From assembly GCA_958415525.1 (NCBI GenBank), contig CATYZE010000013.1, positions 1-57,335 of the forward strand: a stretch of 57,335 bases of DNA. The letters are read 5' to 3'. A program made the position numbers and the translations under genes. The DNA is from an uncultured Collinsella sp. (GTDB taxonomy: Bacteria; Actinomycetota; Coriobacteriia; Coriobacteriales; Coriobacteriaceae). Under the pieces are notes generated by a model that worked only from the letters and a program-made list of their open reading frames with translations, had not been told where the DNA came from and did not search any database. Below, in pieces: positions 8,217-16,444 of the stretch (positions are counted from its first letter, which is position 1; each line of letters starts with the position of its first letter).

Positions 8217-9179
8217 TTAGTTGCCCGATGCCGTGCCTTGGCTCGAGTTGTCAGATGCCGTGCCGGACGCGGTTCCGCTCGAGCTGTTCGAGCTGTTGGT
8301 GTTGCTGCTGTCTGCTGTGCCCGTTCCCGAAGCGGTGTCGCTCGTCTGGCCGCCCGTGCTCGGCTGCGAACCGTCAGTCGTTTGGCTTGAGTCGGTCGTG
8401 CCGGACGGCGCGCCACTGTTGGCCGTAGAGGAATCGGTGCCCTGCGATTGGCTTTGGGTGTTCGAGGACGAATTGGCAGAGGTAGAACTGTCTTGCGTGC
8501 CGTCCGCCTGTGCCTGCTGATCTTGCGACTGGGTGTTGCCATTTGCATCGCTCTCGGTCGTGCGCGACGAAAGGATTGGCTCGGGGCGCTCGCCCAGACC
8601 CTCACCGGCGGTGGTTATAAGGATGGCGCCGGTGCAGGCGATGACCGCGACGATGGCGATGGCGATCGAGAAGACGATGACCTTCTTTTGCGTCTGGCTG
8701 CGCTCTGCCGCGGCCTTGGCGCGCAGGCTGTTAGGGGCGACGCGCGCCGTGGTCGCGCGTCCCGCAACCCGGCGCATTTCCTGCGTGGTCGCGGCGCCAC
8801 CTAGGTGCTCCTCGACATCGGGCTCAACGGGCTCGTAGGCGCCGGCAGGGTAGTCGACAGCGGCATGCGTGCCCTTGATTGCTTCGGCGCTGGCAGAGAT
8901 AAAGTGGCGGTAGACCTGCGAGGACACAACGGTGATGACCGAGCTCACGGCGGCGCCAATTACTGAACCAGCGATACCAATCTTGGAGGCAAGCGCGACG
9001 CTCGTGGCGGCAGCTGCGGCGCCGGCGATGATCTGGGGAATGGAAATGTCATCGAACAGGCCCTTTTTGGGCGCGATGGCCATGGTCTGTCCGATGGAAT
9101 GGTTTTCGTGAACGCCGTTGTTGAGCGATGCTGGTGTCATGACGCGCGTGCGCGGCGCGTCGGTGTACTTGGTTGTCAT
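8217..9179 (-). CDS. Membrane protein with Ser/Thr/Gly/Gln-rich C-terminal tail
   Basis: A 320-residue protein. Residues about 48-88 are a long Ala/Val-rich hydrophobic stretch, likely a helical hairpin; a basic segment and a single strong transmembrane helix follow (KKVIVFSIAIAIVAVIACTG, about 163-188). The last 120 residues are low-complexity Ser, Thr, Gly, Gln, Asn and Asp repeats, typical of a surface-exposed stalk. The ATG at 9179 is preferred because GGGAGGA precedes it. No sortase motif is present. Function unknown; a cell-envelope role is likely. Confidence 0.7.
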   Translation of the reverse strand: MTTKYTDAPRTRVMTPASLNNGVHENHSIGQTMAIAPKKGLFDDISIPQIIAGAAAAATSVALASKIGIAGSVIGAAVSSVITVVSSQVYRHFISASAEAIKGTHAAVDYPAGAYEPVEPDVEEHLGGAATTQEMRRVAGRATTARVAPNSLRAKAAAERSQTQKKVIVFSIAIAIVAVIACTGAILITTAGEGLGERPEPILSSRTTESDANGNTQSQDQQAQADGTQDSSTSANSSSNTQSQSQGTDSSTANSGAPSGTTDSSQTTDGSQPSTGGQTSDTASGTGTADSSNTNSSNSSSGTASGTASDNSSQGTASGN

Positions 9180-9275
9180 ACGGGGTCCTCCCGGTGTAAA
9201 TCTGCTTCGTTTCGTGTAGCCATCAGGGTACCCACCAGATGTGAATCGTACGTGACATTTAACAGATATCATCAA

Positions 9276-9382
9276 CTCATCAATAGCTCACCAAGTTGGT
9301 GGGATGCGGTTACACCCGGCGGTTGAACTACAATAGGGCTTGCTAATTGTTGTGAATGGCGTCTACGCACGGGAGCATTCTT
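9276..9382. promoter_or_regulatory. Divergent promoter region before nadE
   Basis: Contains a TACAAT hexamer (about 9329-9334) on the plus strand, about 50 bases ahead of the nadE ATG, and a short palindrome CACCAAGTTGGTG further upstream. No clear -35 is visible. Confidence 0.35.
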
Positions 9383-11362
9383 ATGAATCTTCACCTTTCT
9401 CAGTCTGATGGCTTTTTGCGTGTGGCGGCGGCGTCGCCGCGGATTCGCGTGGCCGATGTCGAGGGCAATGCCGAGGTTGCGCTGGCGGCTGTTCGCGAGG
9501 CTGCCGAGCGCGGCGTTCGCGCGCTGGTGCTGCCCGAGCTTAACTTGTGCGGCTATACCGCGGCCGACCTGTTTCATAACCGCACGCTGCTGCATGCCTG
9601 CGAGACCGCACTGGCACATATTCTCGATGAAACCCGCGAGCTGCCGATTGTCTTTACCATTGGTCTTCCCGTTGCAGTTGCCGAGAATATCTACAACTGC
9701 GCCGCCGTGTGCTGCGCGGGCGAGCTTTTGGGCCTCACGGCCAAGAAGTATCTGCCCAACTATGGCGAGTTCTACGAGCGCCGCTGGTTTGCTCCGGCGC
9801 CCGCAGATCCTGTGTGGGTCGAGTTTGCCGGTCGGGGTCCGGTTCCGCTGGGTTCGGGGCTTGTCTACCGCTGCTGTGATGAAGGTGTCGAGGATATGGT
9901 GCTGGGCGTTGAGGTCTGCGAGGACCTGTGGGTGCCGGCGCCCCCTTCGACCGAGATGGCGCTTGCCGGTGCGACGGTGATTCTCAACCCGTCGGCCTCG
10001 GACGAGATTATCGGTAAGGCAGATTACCGCCGCAGCCTTATCTCCAATCAGAGCGCGCGCCTGTACTGCGCCTATGCCTACGCGGACGCGAGTGAGGGCG
10101 AGTCCACGACCGACATGGTCTTTGCGGGCGAGAACCTCGTCTACGAAAACGGCTCTAAGCTTGCCGCGACGAAGCTCCTCACTTGCGATATGGCCGTCGC
10201 CGACGTCGATCTTGACCGGTTGGTTGCCGAGCGCCGTCGCTCGACGACATGGACGCGCTCGGACGATGCGCCGGAGGCCGTGACCGTTGAGTTTTCGTTT
10301 GAGGGCGTGCTGGCCGAAGATCCTGTCCTGCGCGATGCGCTCGACATCGACCGTGTCTTCCCCCGCGCGCCCTTCGTGCCTGCCGACCATGGTGACCTGG
10401 CTGAGCGCTGCGAGACGATCCTCAATCTGCAGACTGCTGGCCTCAAGACCCGCCTCGCCCACACAGGTACCAAGGCTGCGGTCATCGGCCTTTCGGGTGG
10501 CTTGGACTCCACGTTGGCACTGCTTGTGACCGTGCGTGCCTTCGATGCGCTGGGGCTGCCGCGCACGGGTATCACGGCGGTCTCCATGCCAGGTTTTGGC
10601 ACGACGCATCGCACCAAGTCGAATGCCGAGTCGCTTGCCCGCGACCTGGGTGTGAGCTTCCGTGAGGTTTCGATTCACGCGGCCGTGGAACAGCACTTTA
10701 AGGACATCGAGCACGATCCGACCGTCCAGGACGTGACTTACGAGAACAGCCAGGCCCGCGAGCGTACGCAGATTCTGATGGATCTGGCCAATCAGGCTGG
10801 CGGTTTTGTCATCGGCACGGGCGACCTGTCGGAGCTGGCGCTCGGCTGGGCTACCTATAACGGCGACCACATGAGCATGTACGCCGTCAATACGAGCGTG
10901 CCCAAGACGCTTGTGCGCCATCTGGTGCGCTATGCCGCTGATGTTTTTGGCGGGCGTATTGCCGAGGTCTTGCTCGATATCCTCGATACGCCGGTGTCCC
11001 CCGAGCTTCTGCCGCCCACGGGCGACGGCGAGATTGCGCAGAAGACTGAGGACCTGGTGGGCCCGTACGAGCTGCACGACTACTTCCTCTACTACCTGCT
11101 GCGTTTTGGCTTTGAGCCGGGCAAGATCTACCGCATGGCGCTCAAGAGCTTCGAGGGCGTCTACGACGCCAAGACCGTCCACACGTGGCTACGCACGTTC
11201 TACCGTCGCTTCTTTGCCCAGCAGTTTAAGCGCAGCTGCCTGCCCGATGGCCCCAAGGTGGGCTCGGTCACGCTCAGCCCGCGCGGCGATTGGCGCATGC
11301 CGAGTGACGCCAGCTCGTGCCTGTGGCTCGCCCAGATTGACGCGCTCAATCCGATGGACTAA
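9383..11362 (+). CDS. nadE: Glutamine-dependent NAD+ synthetase
   Basis: A 659-residue two-domain enzyme making NAD+ from deamido-NAD+, ATP and glutamine. The N-terminal nitrilase-type glutaminase shows the Glu-Lys-Cys triad (LPELNLCGY, KKYLPNYGEFYE, GVEVCEDLW). The C-terminal ATP pyrophosphatase domain starts with GLSGGLDSTLAL and carries GTGDLSELALGWATYNGDHM. The ATG at 9383 has GGGAG 7 bases upstream; an upstream in-frame ATG at 9356 lacks one. Full length for the long actinobacterial form. A hairpin terminator follows at 11430. Confidence 0.96.
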   Translation: MNLHLSQSDGFLRVAAASPRIRVADVEGNAEVALAAVREAAERGVRALVLPELNLCGYTAADLFHNRTLLHACETALAHILDETRELPIVFTIGLPVAVAENIYNCAAVCCAGELLGLTAKKYLPNYGEFYERRWFAPAPADPVWVEFAGRGPVPLGSGLVYRCCDEGVEDMVLGVEVCEDLWVPAPPSTEMALAGATVILNPSASDEIIGKADYRRSLISNQSARLYCAYAYADASEGESTTDMVFAGENLVYENGSKLAATKLLTCDMAVADVDLDRLVAERRRSTTWTRSDDAPEAVTVEFSFEGVLAEDPVLRDALDIDRVFPRAPFVPADHGDLAERCETILNLQTAGLKTRLAHTGTKAAVIGLSGGLDSTLALLVTVRAFDALGLPRTGITAVSMPGFGTTHRTKSNAESLARDLGVSFREVSIHAAVEQHFKDIEHDPTVQDVTYENSQARERTQILMDLANQAGGFVIGTGDLSELALGWATYNGDHMSMYAVNTSVPKTLVRHLVRYAADVFGGRIAEVLLDILDTPVSPELLPPTGDGEIAQKTEDLVGPYELHDYFLYYLLRFGFEPGKIYRMALKSFEGVYDAKTVHTWLRTFYRRFFAQQFKRSCLPDGPKVGSVTLSPRGDWRMPSDASSCLWLAQIDALNPMD

Positions 11363-11429
11363 GGTTGCCAAATTGAACCAAAACAGCGGGTGCAAGCGTT
11401 ACACTTTTGCAATCTGATGGCCCGTATCG

Positions 11430-11460
11430 CGCGGCGCTCTTGTCGGAGCGCCGCGTTTTT
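11430..11460 (+). terminator. Intrinsic terminator between nadE and the aminotransferase
   Basis: Ten-base perfect stem CGCGGCGCTC (11430-11439) with GAGCGCCGCG (11446-11455), then TTTTT. It lies 20 bases before the next start codon, so it could act either as the nadE terminator or as an attenuator in the leader of the next gene. Confidence 0.75.
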
Positions 11461-11479
11461 CATATCGAAAGGTGGCACC

Positions 11480-12643
11480 ATGCAGGCATCGCAGCGTCTC
11501 GACCGCTTTGGCGCGGAGGTCTTCGCCTCGCTCAACAACAAACTTCTCGCGCTGAAGGCTCAGGGCAAGACCATTTACAACATGAGCGTGGGCACGCCCG
11601 ACTTTAAGCCGTACGACCATGTGGTCGAGGCGCTCACGCATGCAGCCCAAGATCCCGAGATGTGGAAGTATGCCCTGCGCGACCTGCCCGAACTCAAGCA
11701 AGCCGTGTGCGATTACTATGAGCGTCGCTTTGGTGTCTCCGGCATTACGCCGTCTATGGTGCAGTCGTGCAGCGGCACGCAGGAGGGCGTGGGCCATTTG
11801 GGCCTGGCCCTGCTCGATCCGGGTGACACCATTTTGGTTCCCGATCCGTGCTACCCGGTCTTTGAGGCGGGCGCCAAGATCGCCGATGCCAAGCTCGAGT
11901 ACTATCCGTTGGTCGCCGAGCATAATTACCTGCCCTATGTGGCGGGTATCGATCCCGAGGTGGCCGATCGTGCCAAGTATATGATCGTGTCGCTGCCCGC
12001 AAACCCGGTCGGCTCGGTGGGCACGCCCGAGGTCTACGAGGAGATCATCGCTTTCGCCCGCGAGCACGACCTGCTCATCGTCCATGACAACGCGTACTCC
12101 GACATCGTGTTCGACGGCGAGCCGGGCGGCAGCTTCTTGCAGTATCCCGGTGCGCTTGAGGTGGGCGTGGAGTTCTTCTCGCTTTCCAAGTCGTTTAACG
12201 TCACCGGTGCGCGTATCGGCTTTTTGGTCGGCCGCGAGGACGTGGTCTCTGCCTTTGCCAAGCTGCGCGGCCAGATCGACTTTGGCATGTTCTTCCCGAT
12301 CCAGAAGGCTGCTATCGCCTGCCTGAACGGTCCGCGCGATGAGGTCGAGGCGCAGCGTCTGAAGTACCAGGAGCGCCGCGATGCCCTGTGCGACGGTCTT
12401 GAGGGCCTGGGCTGGGAGCGTCCCAACGCGCATGGCTCTATGTTTGTGTGGGCCAAGCTTCCCGGTGGTCGCACCGATTCCATGGCGTTTTGCGAGGAGC
12501 TCATGGAGAAGGCCGGCGTTGTGGTGACGCCGGGCGCGAGCTTTGGTCCTTCGGGCGAGGGGCACGTGCGCATGGCGCTGGTCTTGCCGCCCGACCAGAT
12601 TGCTTTGGCTGTCGAGGCCATTCGCGAGGCGGGCCTGTATTAG
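11480..12643 (+). CDS. Class I/II PLP aminotransferase, candidate N-acetyl-LL-DAP or alanine-type aminotransferase
   Basis: A 387-residue fold-type I aminotransferase. Seen are the NMSVGTPDFKPYDHV substrate region, SCSGTQEGVGHL cofactor loop, DNAYSDIVFDGE, and the PLP lysine in SLSKSFNVTGARIGF. ATG at 11480 with AAAGGTGG upstream. The family includes LL-DAP aminotransferases, PatA-type N-acetyl-DAP aminotransferases and alanine aminotransferases. Because this genome carries dapH (acetylase branch) 5 kb away, a PatA role is attractive but not provable from motifs. Confidence 0.75.
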   Translation: MQASQRLDRFGAEVFASLNNKLLALKAQGKTIYNMSVGTPDFKPYDHVVEALTHAAQDPEMWKYALRDLPELKQAVCDYYERRFGVSGITPSMVQSCSGTQEGVGHLGLALLDPGDTILVPDPCYPVFEAGAKIADAKLEYYPLVAEHNYLPYVAGIDPEVADRAKYMIVSLPANPVGSVGTPEVYEEIIAFAREHDLLIVHDNAYSDIVFDGEPGGSFLQYPGALEVGVEFFSLSKSFNVTGARIGFLVGREDVVSAFAKLRGQIDFGMFFPIQKAAIACLNGPRDEVEAQRLKYQERRDALCDGLEGLGWERPNAHGSMFVWAKLPGGRTDSMAFCEELMEKAGVVVTPGASFGPSGEGHVRMALVLPPDQIALAVEAIREAGLY

Positions 12644-12786
12644 AAAGGTATTTCGGCTCGTCAATAGCTCGAAACCGATTTCGTGCAGTTATTTTACGAT
12701 TTCTGCAAACAATTTCGGTAAACGGTCGATTTTTGGCTGCGAATAGGAGCATAATCAAAGTCCCGATTGGATGTATTGGGATTACG

Positions 12787-12819
12787 GCAAGCCGCTCGGG
12801 TCGTTCCCGGGCGGCTTGC
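12787..12819 (+). other. Leader hairpin upstream of lactate dehydrogenase
   Basis: Strong hairpin: GCAAGCCGC (12787-12795) with GCGGCTTGC (12811-12819), with further CGGG/CCCG pairing inside. It has no T run, so it is not a standard terminator. It lies about 25 bases ahead of the ldh start and may stabilise the mRNA 5' end. Confidence 0.45.
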
Positions 12820-12844
12820 TTGTGGAGAGAGATGGGAGTTTCTA

Positions 12845-13795
12845 ATGGTTAACGAGAAGAAGGTCGCTATTGTCGGCTGCGGTTTCGTCGGTTCGTCTTC
12901 GGCGTTCGCGCTGATGCAGAGCGGTCTGTTCTCCGAAATGGTCCTCATCGACGTGGACAAGAACCGCGCCGAGGGTGAGGCCCTGGATATCGCGCACGGC
13001 ATGACGTTTGCCGAGCCGATGAAGATCTACGCCGGCGATTATTCCGATGTCGCCGACGCCGCCATGATCGTCGTCACCGCTGGCGCTGCCCAGAAGCCCG
13101 GTGAGACTCGCCTGGACCTGGTCAACAAGAACGTCAGCATCTTTAAGTCCATTATCCCCGAGATTAAGAAGTCCGGCTTCGACGGCATTCTGCTCATCGT
13201 CTCCAACCCGGTCGATGTTCTGACCTACGCCGCCATCAAGATGTCCGGCCTGCCCGAGGGCCATGTCATCGGCTCCGGTACCGTGCTCGACACCGGCCGT
13301 CTGCAGCAGATGCTTGGTGCCCACGTCGAGGTTGACCCGCGCGATGTCCAGGCCTATGTCATGGGTGAGCACGGCGACTCCGAGTTTGTCGCTTGGTCCA
13401 GCGCTCAGGTTGCCGGCGTTCCGCTGAACACCTTCTGCGAGCTTCACGGTCATCTGGAGCATGAGGCTGCCGAGAAGCGTATCGCCGAGGACGTCAAGAA
13501 CTCCGCCTACACCATCATCGAGAAGAAGCATGCCACCTACTATGGCGTCGCCATGGCCGTCAAGCGCATCTGCACTGCCGTCATGCGCGATGAGCAGACC
13601 GTTCTGCCCGTCTCCTCGCTCATGGTGGGCGAGTATGGCCTGTCCGATCTGGCCATCTCCATGCCGACCGTCGTCGGCCGCGATGGCGTTGTCTGCCGCG
13701 TCCCCGTGCCGCTGAACGATGACGAGCAGCATGAGCTCACCGCCTCCGCAAAGGCCCTCAAGGACATCATCGACAGCGTCGACTTCTCCTGCTAA
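12845..13795 (+). CDS. ldh: L-lactate dehydrogenase
   Basis: A 316-residue NAD-dependent enzyme reducing pyruvate to L-lactate. The Rossmann motif is VAIVGCGFVGSSSA; AGAAQKPGETR has Gln at the specificity position that separates lactate from malate dehydrogenase; the catalytic His is in GEHGDSE. Start ATG at 12845 with GGGAG upstream. Codon use is strongly biased to C-ending codons, which fits a highly expressed fermentation gene. It is a single-gene unit. Confidence 0.95.
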   Translation: MVNEKKVAIVGCGFVGSSSAFALMQSGLFSEMVLIDVDKNRAEGEALDIAHGMTFAEPMKIYAGDYSDVADAAMIVVTAGAAQKPGETRLDLVNKNVSIFKSIIPEIKKSGFDGILLIVSNPVDVLTYAAIKMSGLPEGHVIGSGTVLDTGRLQQMLGAHVEVDPRDVQAYVMGEHGDSEFVAWSSAQVAGVPLNTFCELHGHLEHEAAEKRIAEDVKNSAYTIIEKKHATYYGVAMAVKRICTAVMRDEQTVLPVSSLMVGEYGLSDLAISMPTVVGRDGVVCRVPVPLNDDEQHELTASAKALKDIIDSVDFSC

Positions 13796-13829
13796 ATTCG
13801 GCTCGTTTAAGCAACAGGCTACAATGAAA

Positions 13830-13862
13830 GGCGTCCGGGCCACACGGTCCGGGCGCCTTTTT
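13830..13862 (+). terminator. Intrinsic terminator after ldh
   Basis: Twelve-base stem with two G-U pairs (13830-13841 with 13846-13857) followed by TTTTT. A TACAAT hexamer lies just before it (13811-13816), so transcripts of the next gene might also start here and carry this hairpin. Confidence 0.7.
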
Positions 13863-13892
13863 GGTGCGAGGGGGTCAGGTTACTTTGCACCA
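13861..13892 (+). repeat. REP-like repeat, left copy flanking the hydrolase gene
   Basis: Contains CAGGTTACTTTGCACCA at 13876-13892. The inverse copy lies at 15088-15119 directly after the gene; the 17-base cores differ at one base and the extended 32-base arms match at roughly 26 positions. Related GGGACAG repeats occur at 31281 and 33954. Confidence 0.65.
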
Positions 13893-13922
13893 CCCCAATG
13901 CACCATAGTTGATGGGAGGGCC

Positions 13923-15083
13923 ATGTCGGATTCGCCTAATTTTTTGACCTATGCCCAGACGGCGTTTGATCCGTTTGAGGAACGGCCGTTCTGCGCGGTG
14001 GATAGCCTGGTCTTTGCGTGGTTGTCCTATTTGCGTTTGCCGGGTGATATGGCGGAGCTGACGAACTGGCAGGGCCTAGACGTACGCGAGCTGCTGCGCG
14101 CCGAGTGCTACCAAGACATGATTGGCGACCTGTGGGATCCGGAGGGGAGCCGTGCCCTGTTGGAGGCTGTGGCAGCAAGCCCTCGCTACCGTGGCGTTCG
14201 TGTTTGCGGCTATCGTAGCGTGAGTGATGCCGAGACAACGGAGCAGTTTGCGGCCATGACGTTCCGATTTCCGGCGGGGTTTAGCTATCTTGCCTTCCGG
14301 GGGACCGACAGCACGATTGTGGGCTGGAAAGAGGACTTTAACATGGCGTTCCGGTGTCCTGTGCCGGCCCAGGAATCCGCGGCGCGTTATGTAGACGAGG
14401 CGGCGGATGCGATTGACGGGCCGCTTTTGTGCGGAGGTCATTCCAAGGGTGGAAACCTTGCGGTGTACGGTGCGGCGATGTGCCCCGATGTCGCCCGTGA
14501 GCGAATCGAACGGGCGTATTCCCATGATGGTCCGGGCTTCGTCGAGGAGTTTCTGAGCGGCAACGCCTTCGCCGACCTATCCGGTCGAATCGACAAGACG
14601 CTACCTCGGTCGTCAATCTTTGGCATGATGTTCGAGACACAGGAGGACTATGCCATCGTTGAGAGCACCGAGTTCAGCCTGCTGCAGCATAATCCCTTTA
14701 GCTGGGTGGTTGATGGCCGCGACTTCGTGTACTGTGAGCGCCTGTCCGCCGGTGCTCGATATGTTGATGGCTCCATTCGCGAGATGCTGCTTGCAGTGTC
14801 GCCTGGCGAGCGCGAGCGTTTTGTAGATGCGTTGTTCTCCGTGTTTGAGGCAACGGGTGCTGAGCGGTTTGCGGATATCGCTGGGAATCTGCGCGAGAGT
14901 CTGCCCGTGATGCTCCAGGCTGCGCAAGGCTTTGACAAGGATACGCGACGCTTTGTCTCGCAGACCATCGCGGCAATCCTAAAATGTGCGCTTCTGCCCA
15001 AACGTCCCCAGATCGACATGCCCGCTGCCGGCAAGAGCTTGGCAGAACAGCTCGAGGCTTGGCAGTCCGAGCTCCTGCGCTAG
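13923..15083 (+). CDS. Mbeg1-like/DUF2974 family alpha/beta hydrolase (lipase-like)
   Basis: A 386-residue cytoplasmic protein. The lipase nucleophile elbow is CGGHSKGGNLAVYGA; YLAFRGTDSTIVGWKEDFNMAF is the class 3 lipase-like strand and oxyanion region, and AYSHDGPGF follows. This pattern is typical of the DUF2974 family, whose substrates are not established. ATG at 13923 with GGGAGG upstream. The gene is bracketed by an inverted repeat (13861-13892 and 15088-15119), which could reflect a cassette-like insertion. Confidence 0.78.
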   Translation: MSDSPNFLTYAQTAFDPFEERPFCAVDSLVFAWLSYLRLPGDMAELTNWQGLDVRELLRAECYQDMIGDLWDPEGSRALLEAVAASPRYRGVRVCGYRSVSDAETTEQFAAMTFRFPAGFSYLAFRGTDSTIVGWKEDFNMAFRCPVPAQESAARYVDEAADAIDGPLLCGGHSKGGNLAVYGAAMCPDVARERIERAYSHDGPGFVEEFLSGNAFADLSGRIDKTLPRSSIFGMMFETQEDYAIVESTEFSLLQHNPFSWVVDGRDFVYCERLSAGARYVDGSIREMLLAVSPGERERFVDALFSVFEATGAERFADIAGNLRESLPVMLQAAQGFDKDTRRFVSQTIAAILKCALLPKRPQIDMPAAGKSLAEQLEAWQSELLR

Positions 15084-15087
15084 CCAT

Positions 15088-15119
15088 TGGTGCAAAGCAA
15101 CCTGTCCCCGATGCACCAA
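15088..15119 (-). repeat. REP-like repeat, right copy flanking the hydrolase gene
   Basis: TGGTGCAAAGCAACCTG at 15088-15104 is the reverse complement, with one mismatch, of the copy at 13876-13892. It starts 5 bases after the stop codon. Confidence 0.65.
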
Positions 15120-15194
15120 TCTTCGATACGCTTGGGGCAGGCTCGACCGCTATACTGGTTCGTGCTCAATTCGATCTAGAACGGAATGCCGTAT

Positions 15195-16199
15195 ATGAAA
15201 ATCAATCACGCAATCCTGCATATCCTGGACTTTGACTCGGCCGTCAACGTTATGAGCCAACGCGAGCTCGATATCGAAAGCCGTACCGTGCGCAACTTCG
15301 TGACCACACATCTGCGCCGCGCACGAACCTCGGCCGACAATAAGCGCGCCACGTTTGCCGAGAACTCTGCATTTGGCGGCGAGCTCAAGGGCTATTTCTT
15401 TGGCGAGCGCGAGTTCGTAGACCTGTCGCAGCAGATTGCGGAGTTCATTTCCTCCGAGCTTACCAAGGCCGAGAAAGCCGAGTCCACCGATGTGCTCGTG
15501 GCCGATTTTGACGACGACGAGGATGCCCGCTGGTTTGCCGTGATGCTGCTGGGCTCCAAACAGGCCTTTATGCACGAAGTGGGCCGCGAGGAGGGGGAGG
15601 TGCGCAATGATATCGCGCGCCACTATGCTATCCTGCCGAATCCTTCCCAAAAGGTGCCGAGCTATGCCATCGTGCGCGCGAGCACCATGGAGATCGGCTA
15701 TGTGGACAAGAAGCGCAAGATTGCCGGCGAGGACCGCATGCTTATCCCCGACGGTCTGCTGCAGTGCGACACGGGCGTGTCGGGCAAGGAGGTCATCGAC
15801 ACCGTGACGCGCGTGGTCGAGGAAGTCGCCGAGGAGCACGGCGCCAACACGGCCGTGGCGCTCGCCAAGGTTAAGGCTGCCGTTGCCGAGAAGGTTGAGG
15901 ATGACGAGGAGCTGCCGCCTTGGGATATCGTCGATGAGGTCTTTGAGGACGAGCCGGTCATCAAGGAGAGCGTGCGTGCGGCGCTGACCGAAGAGAAGGT
16001 GCCCGAGCGTGTGCCCGTGGAGCGCAAGCAGGTCGAGCGCGCCGCCGTGCGCAACCACAAGATTCGTACCGATACGGGCATCGAGATCAGCTTTCCGGCC
16101 GAGATGGGCTCGAACTCCGAGTACATAGAGTTCGTCAACGAACCCAACGGCCTCATCTCCATCGAGCTCAAAAACATCGGCAGCATCGAGAACCGATAA
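15195..16199 (+). CDS. Nucleoid-associated protein, NdpA/YejK (37-kDa) family
   Basis: A 334-residue protein starting MKINHAILHILDFDSAVNV, with the family-typical FFGEREFVDLSQQIAEF, DVLVADFDDDED, YAILPNPSQKVPSYAIV and C-terminal GIEISFPAEMGSNSEYIEF. E. coli YejK is nucleoid-associated with unclear function. The ATG at 15195 is favoured because the family usually begins with this MKI segment and a weak GGA lies 9 bases upstream; an in-frame ATG at 15186 is possible. TATACT at about 15151 is a candidate -10. A strong terminator follows. Confidence 0.82.
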   Translation: MKINHAILHILDFDSAVNVMSQRELDIESRTVRNFVTTHLRRARTSADNKRATFAENSAFGGELKGYFFGEREFVDLSQQIAEFISSELTKAEKAESTDVLVADFDDDEDARWFAVMLLGSKQAFMHEVGREEGEVRNDIARHYAILPNPSQKVPSYAIVRASTMEIGYVDKKRKIAGEDRMLIPDGLLQCDTGVSGKEVIDTVTRVVEEVAEEHGANTAVALAKVKAAVAEKVEDDEELPPWDIVDEVFEDEPVIKESVRAALTEEKVPERVPVERKQVERAAVRNHKIRTDTGIEISFPAEMGSNSEYIEFVNEPNGLISIELKNIGSIENR

Positions 16200-16224
16200 A
16201 CTGCGCTCTGACGCTGCAGAAAAC

Positions 16225-16260
16225 AAAGGCCGAAGCTCCGATGGTGCTTCGGCCTTTTTT
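16225..16260 (+). terminator. Intrinsic terminator after the nucleoid protein gene
   Basis: Stem AAAGGCCGAAGC (16225-16236) with GCTTCGGCCTTT (16246-16257), ending in TTTTTT. Confidence 0.88.
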
Positions 16261-16304
16261 GCTTGGGATTGAATTGCGCCGCAGGTTGAGCATACGTCAG
16301 CGAA

Positions 16305-16400
16305 AACGACCCAGAGCGAGCAAGGTGACGTGAAAGAGGAGGGCATTGACCTTCTGGTCATGCCCGACGATTGAACGTCAGATTGCCGCTCTGGGTCGTT
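16305..16400. repeat. Nested inverted-repeat element, copy A
   Basis: Outer arms AACGACCCAGAGCG (16305-16318) and CGCTCTGGGTCGTT (16387-16400) are perfectly complementary. Inside, TGACGT (16326-16331) pairs with ACGTCA (16375-16380), enclosing GAAAGAGGA, an apical hairpin (16341-16351 with 16356-16365), and GACGATTGA. Copy B at 33984-34084 has unrelated outer arms but the same internal motif. It sits between the convergent genes ending at 16199 and 16445. No coding frame of note. Confidence 0.65.
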
Positions 16401-16414
16401 TGCAGCGTCGACCT

Positions 16415-16442
16415 GTTACGCGGTTTGTCAAAACCGCGTAAC
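16415..16442 (-). terminator. Palindrome at the 3' end of the lysine operon
   Basis: Perfect 12-bp arms GTTACGCGGTTT and AAACCGCGTAAC with a 4-base loop, starting 3 bases past the dapH stop. There is no good T run on either strand, so termination or mRNA 3' end protection is inferred. The half-site with ATAGTTACGCGGTTTT recurs 5 bases after the RNase D stop at 39570. Confidence 0.5.
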
Positions 16443-16444
16443 TA

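Noticed and set aside
9272..11182. 636-codon open frame antisense to nadE
   Set aside because: Shadow frame of nadE; no recognisable domain, Arg/His-rich composition typical of antisense GC-rich frames.
13811..13816. TACAAT upstream of the ldh terminator as promoter of the hydrolase gene
   Set aside because: Possible, but no -35 is visible and a terminator would lie between it and the gene; kept only as a note in the terminator entry.
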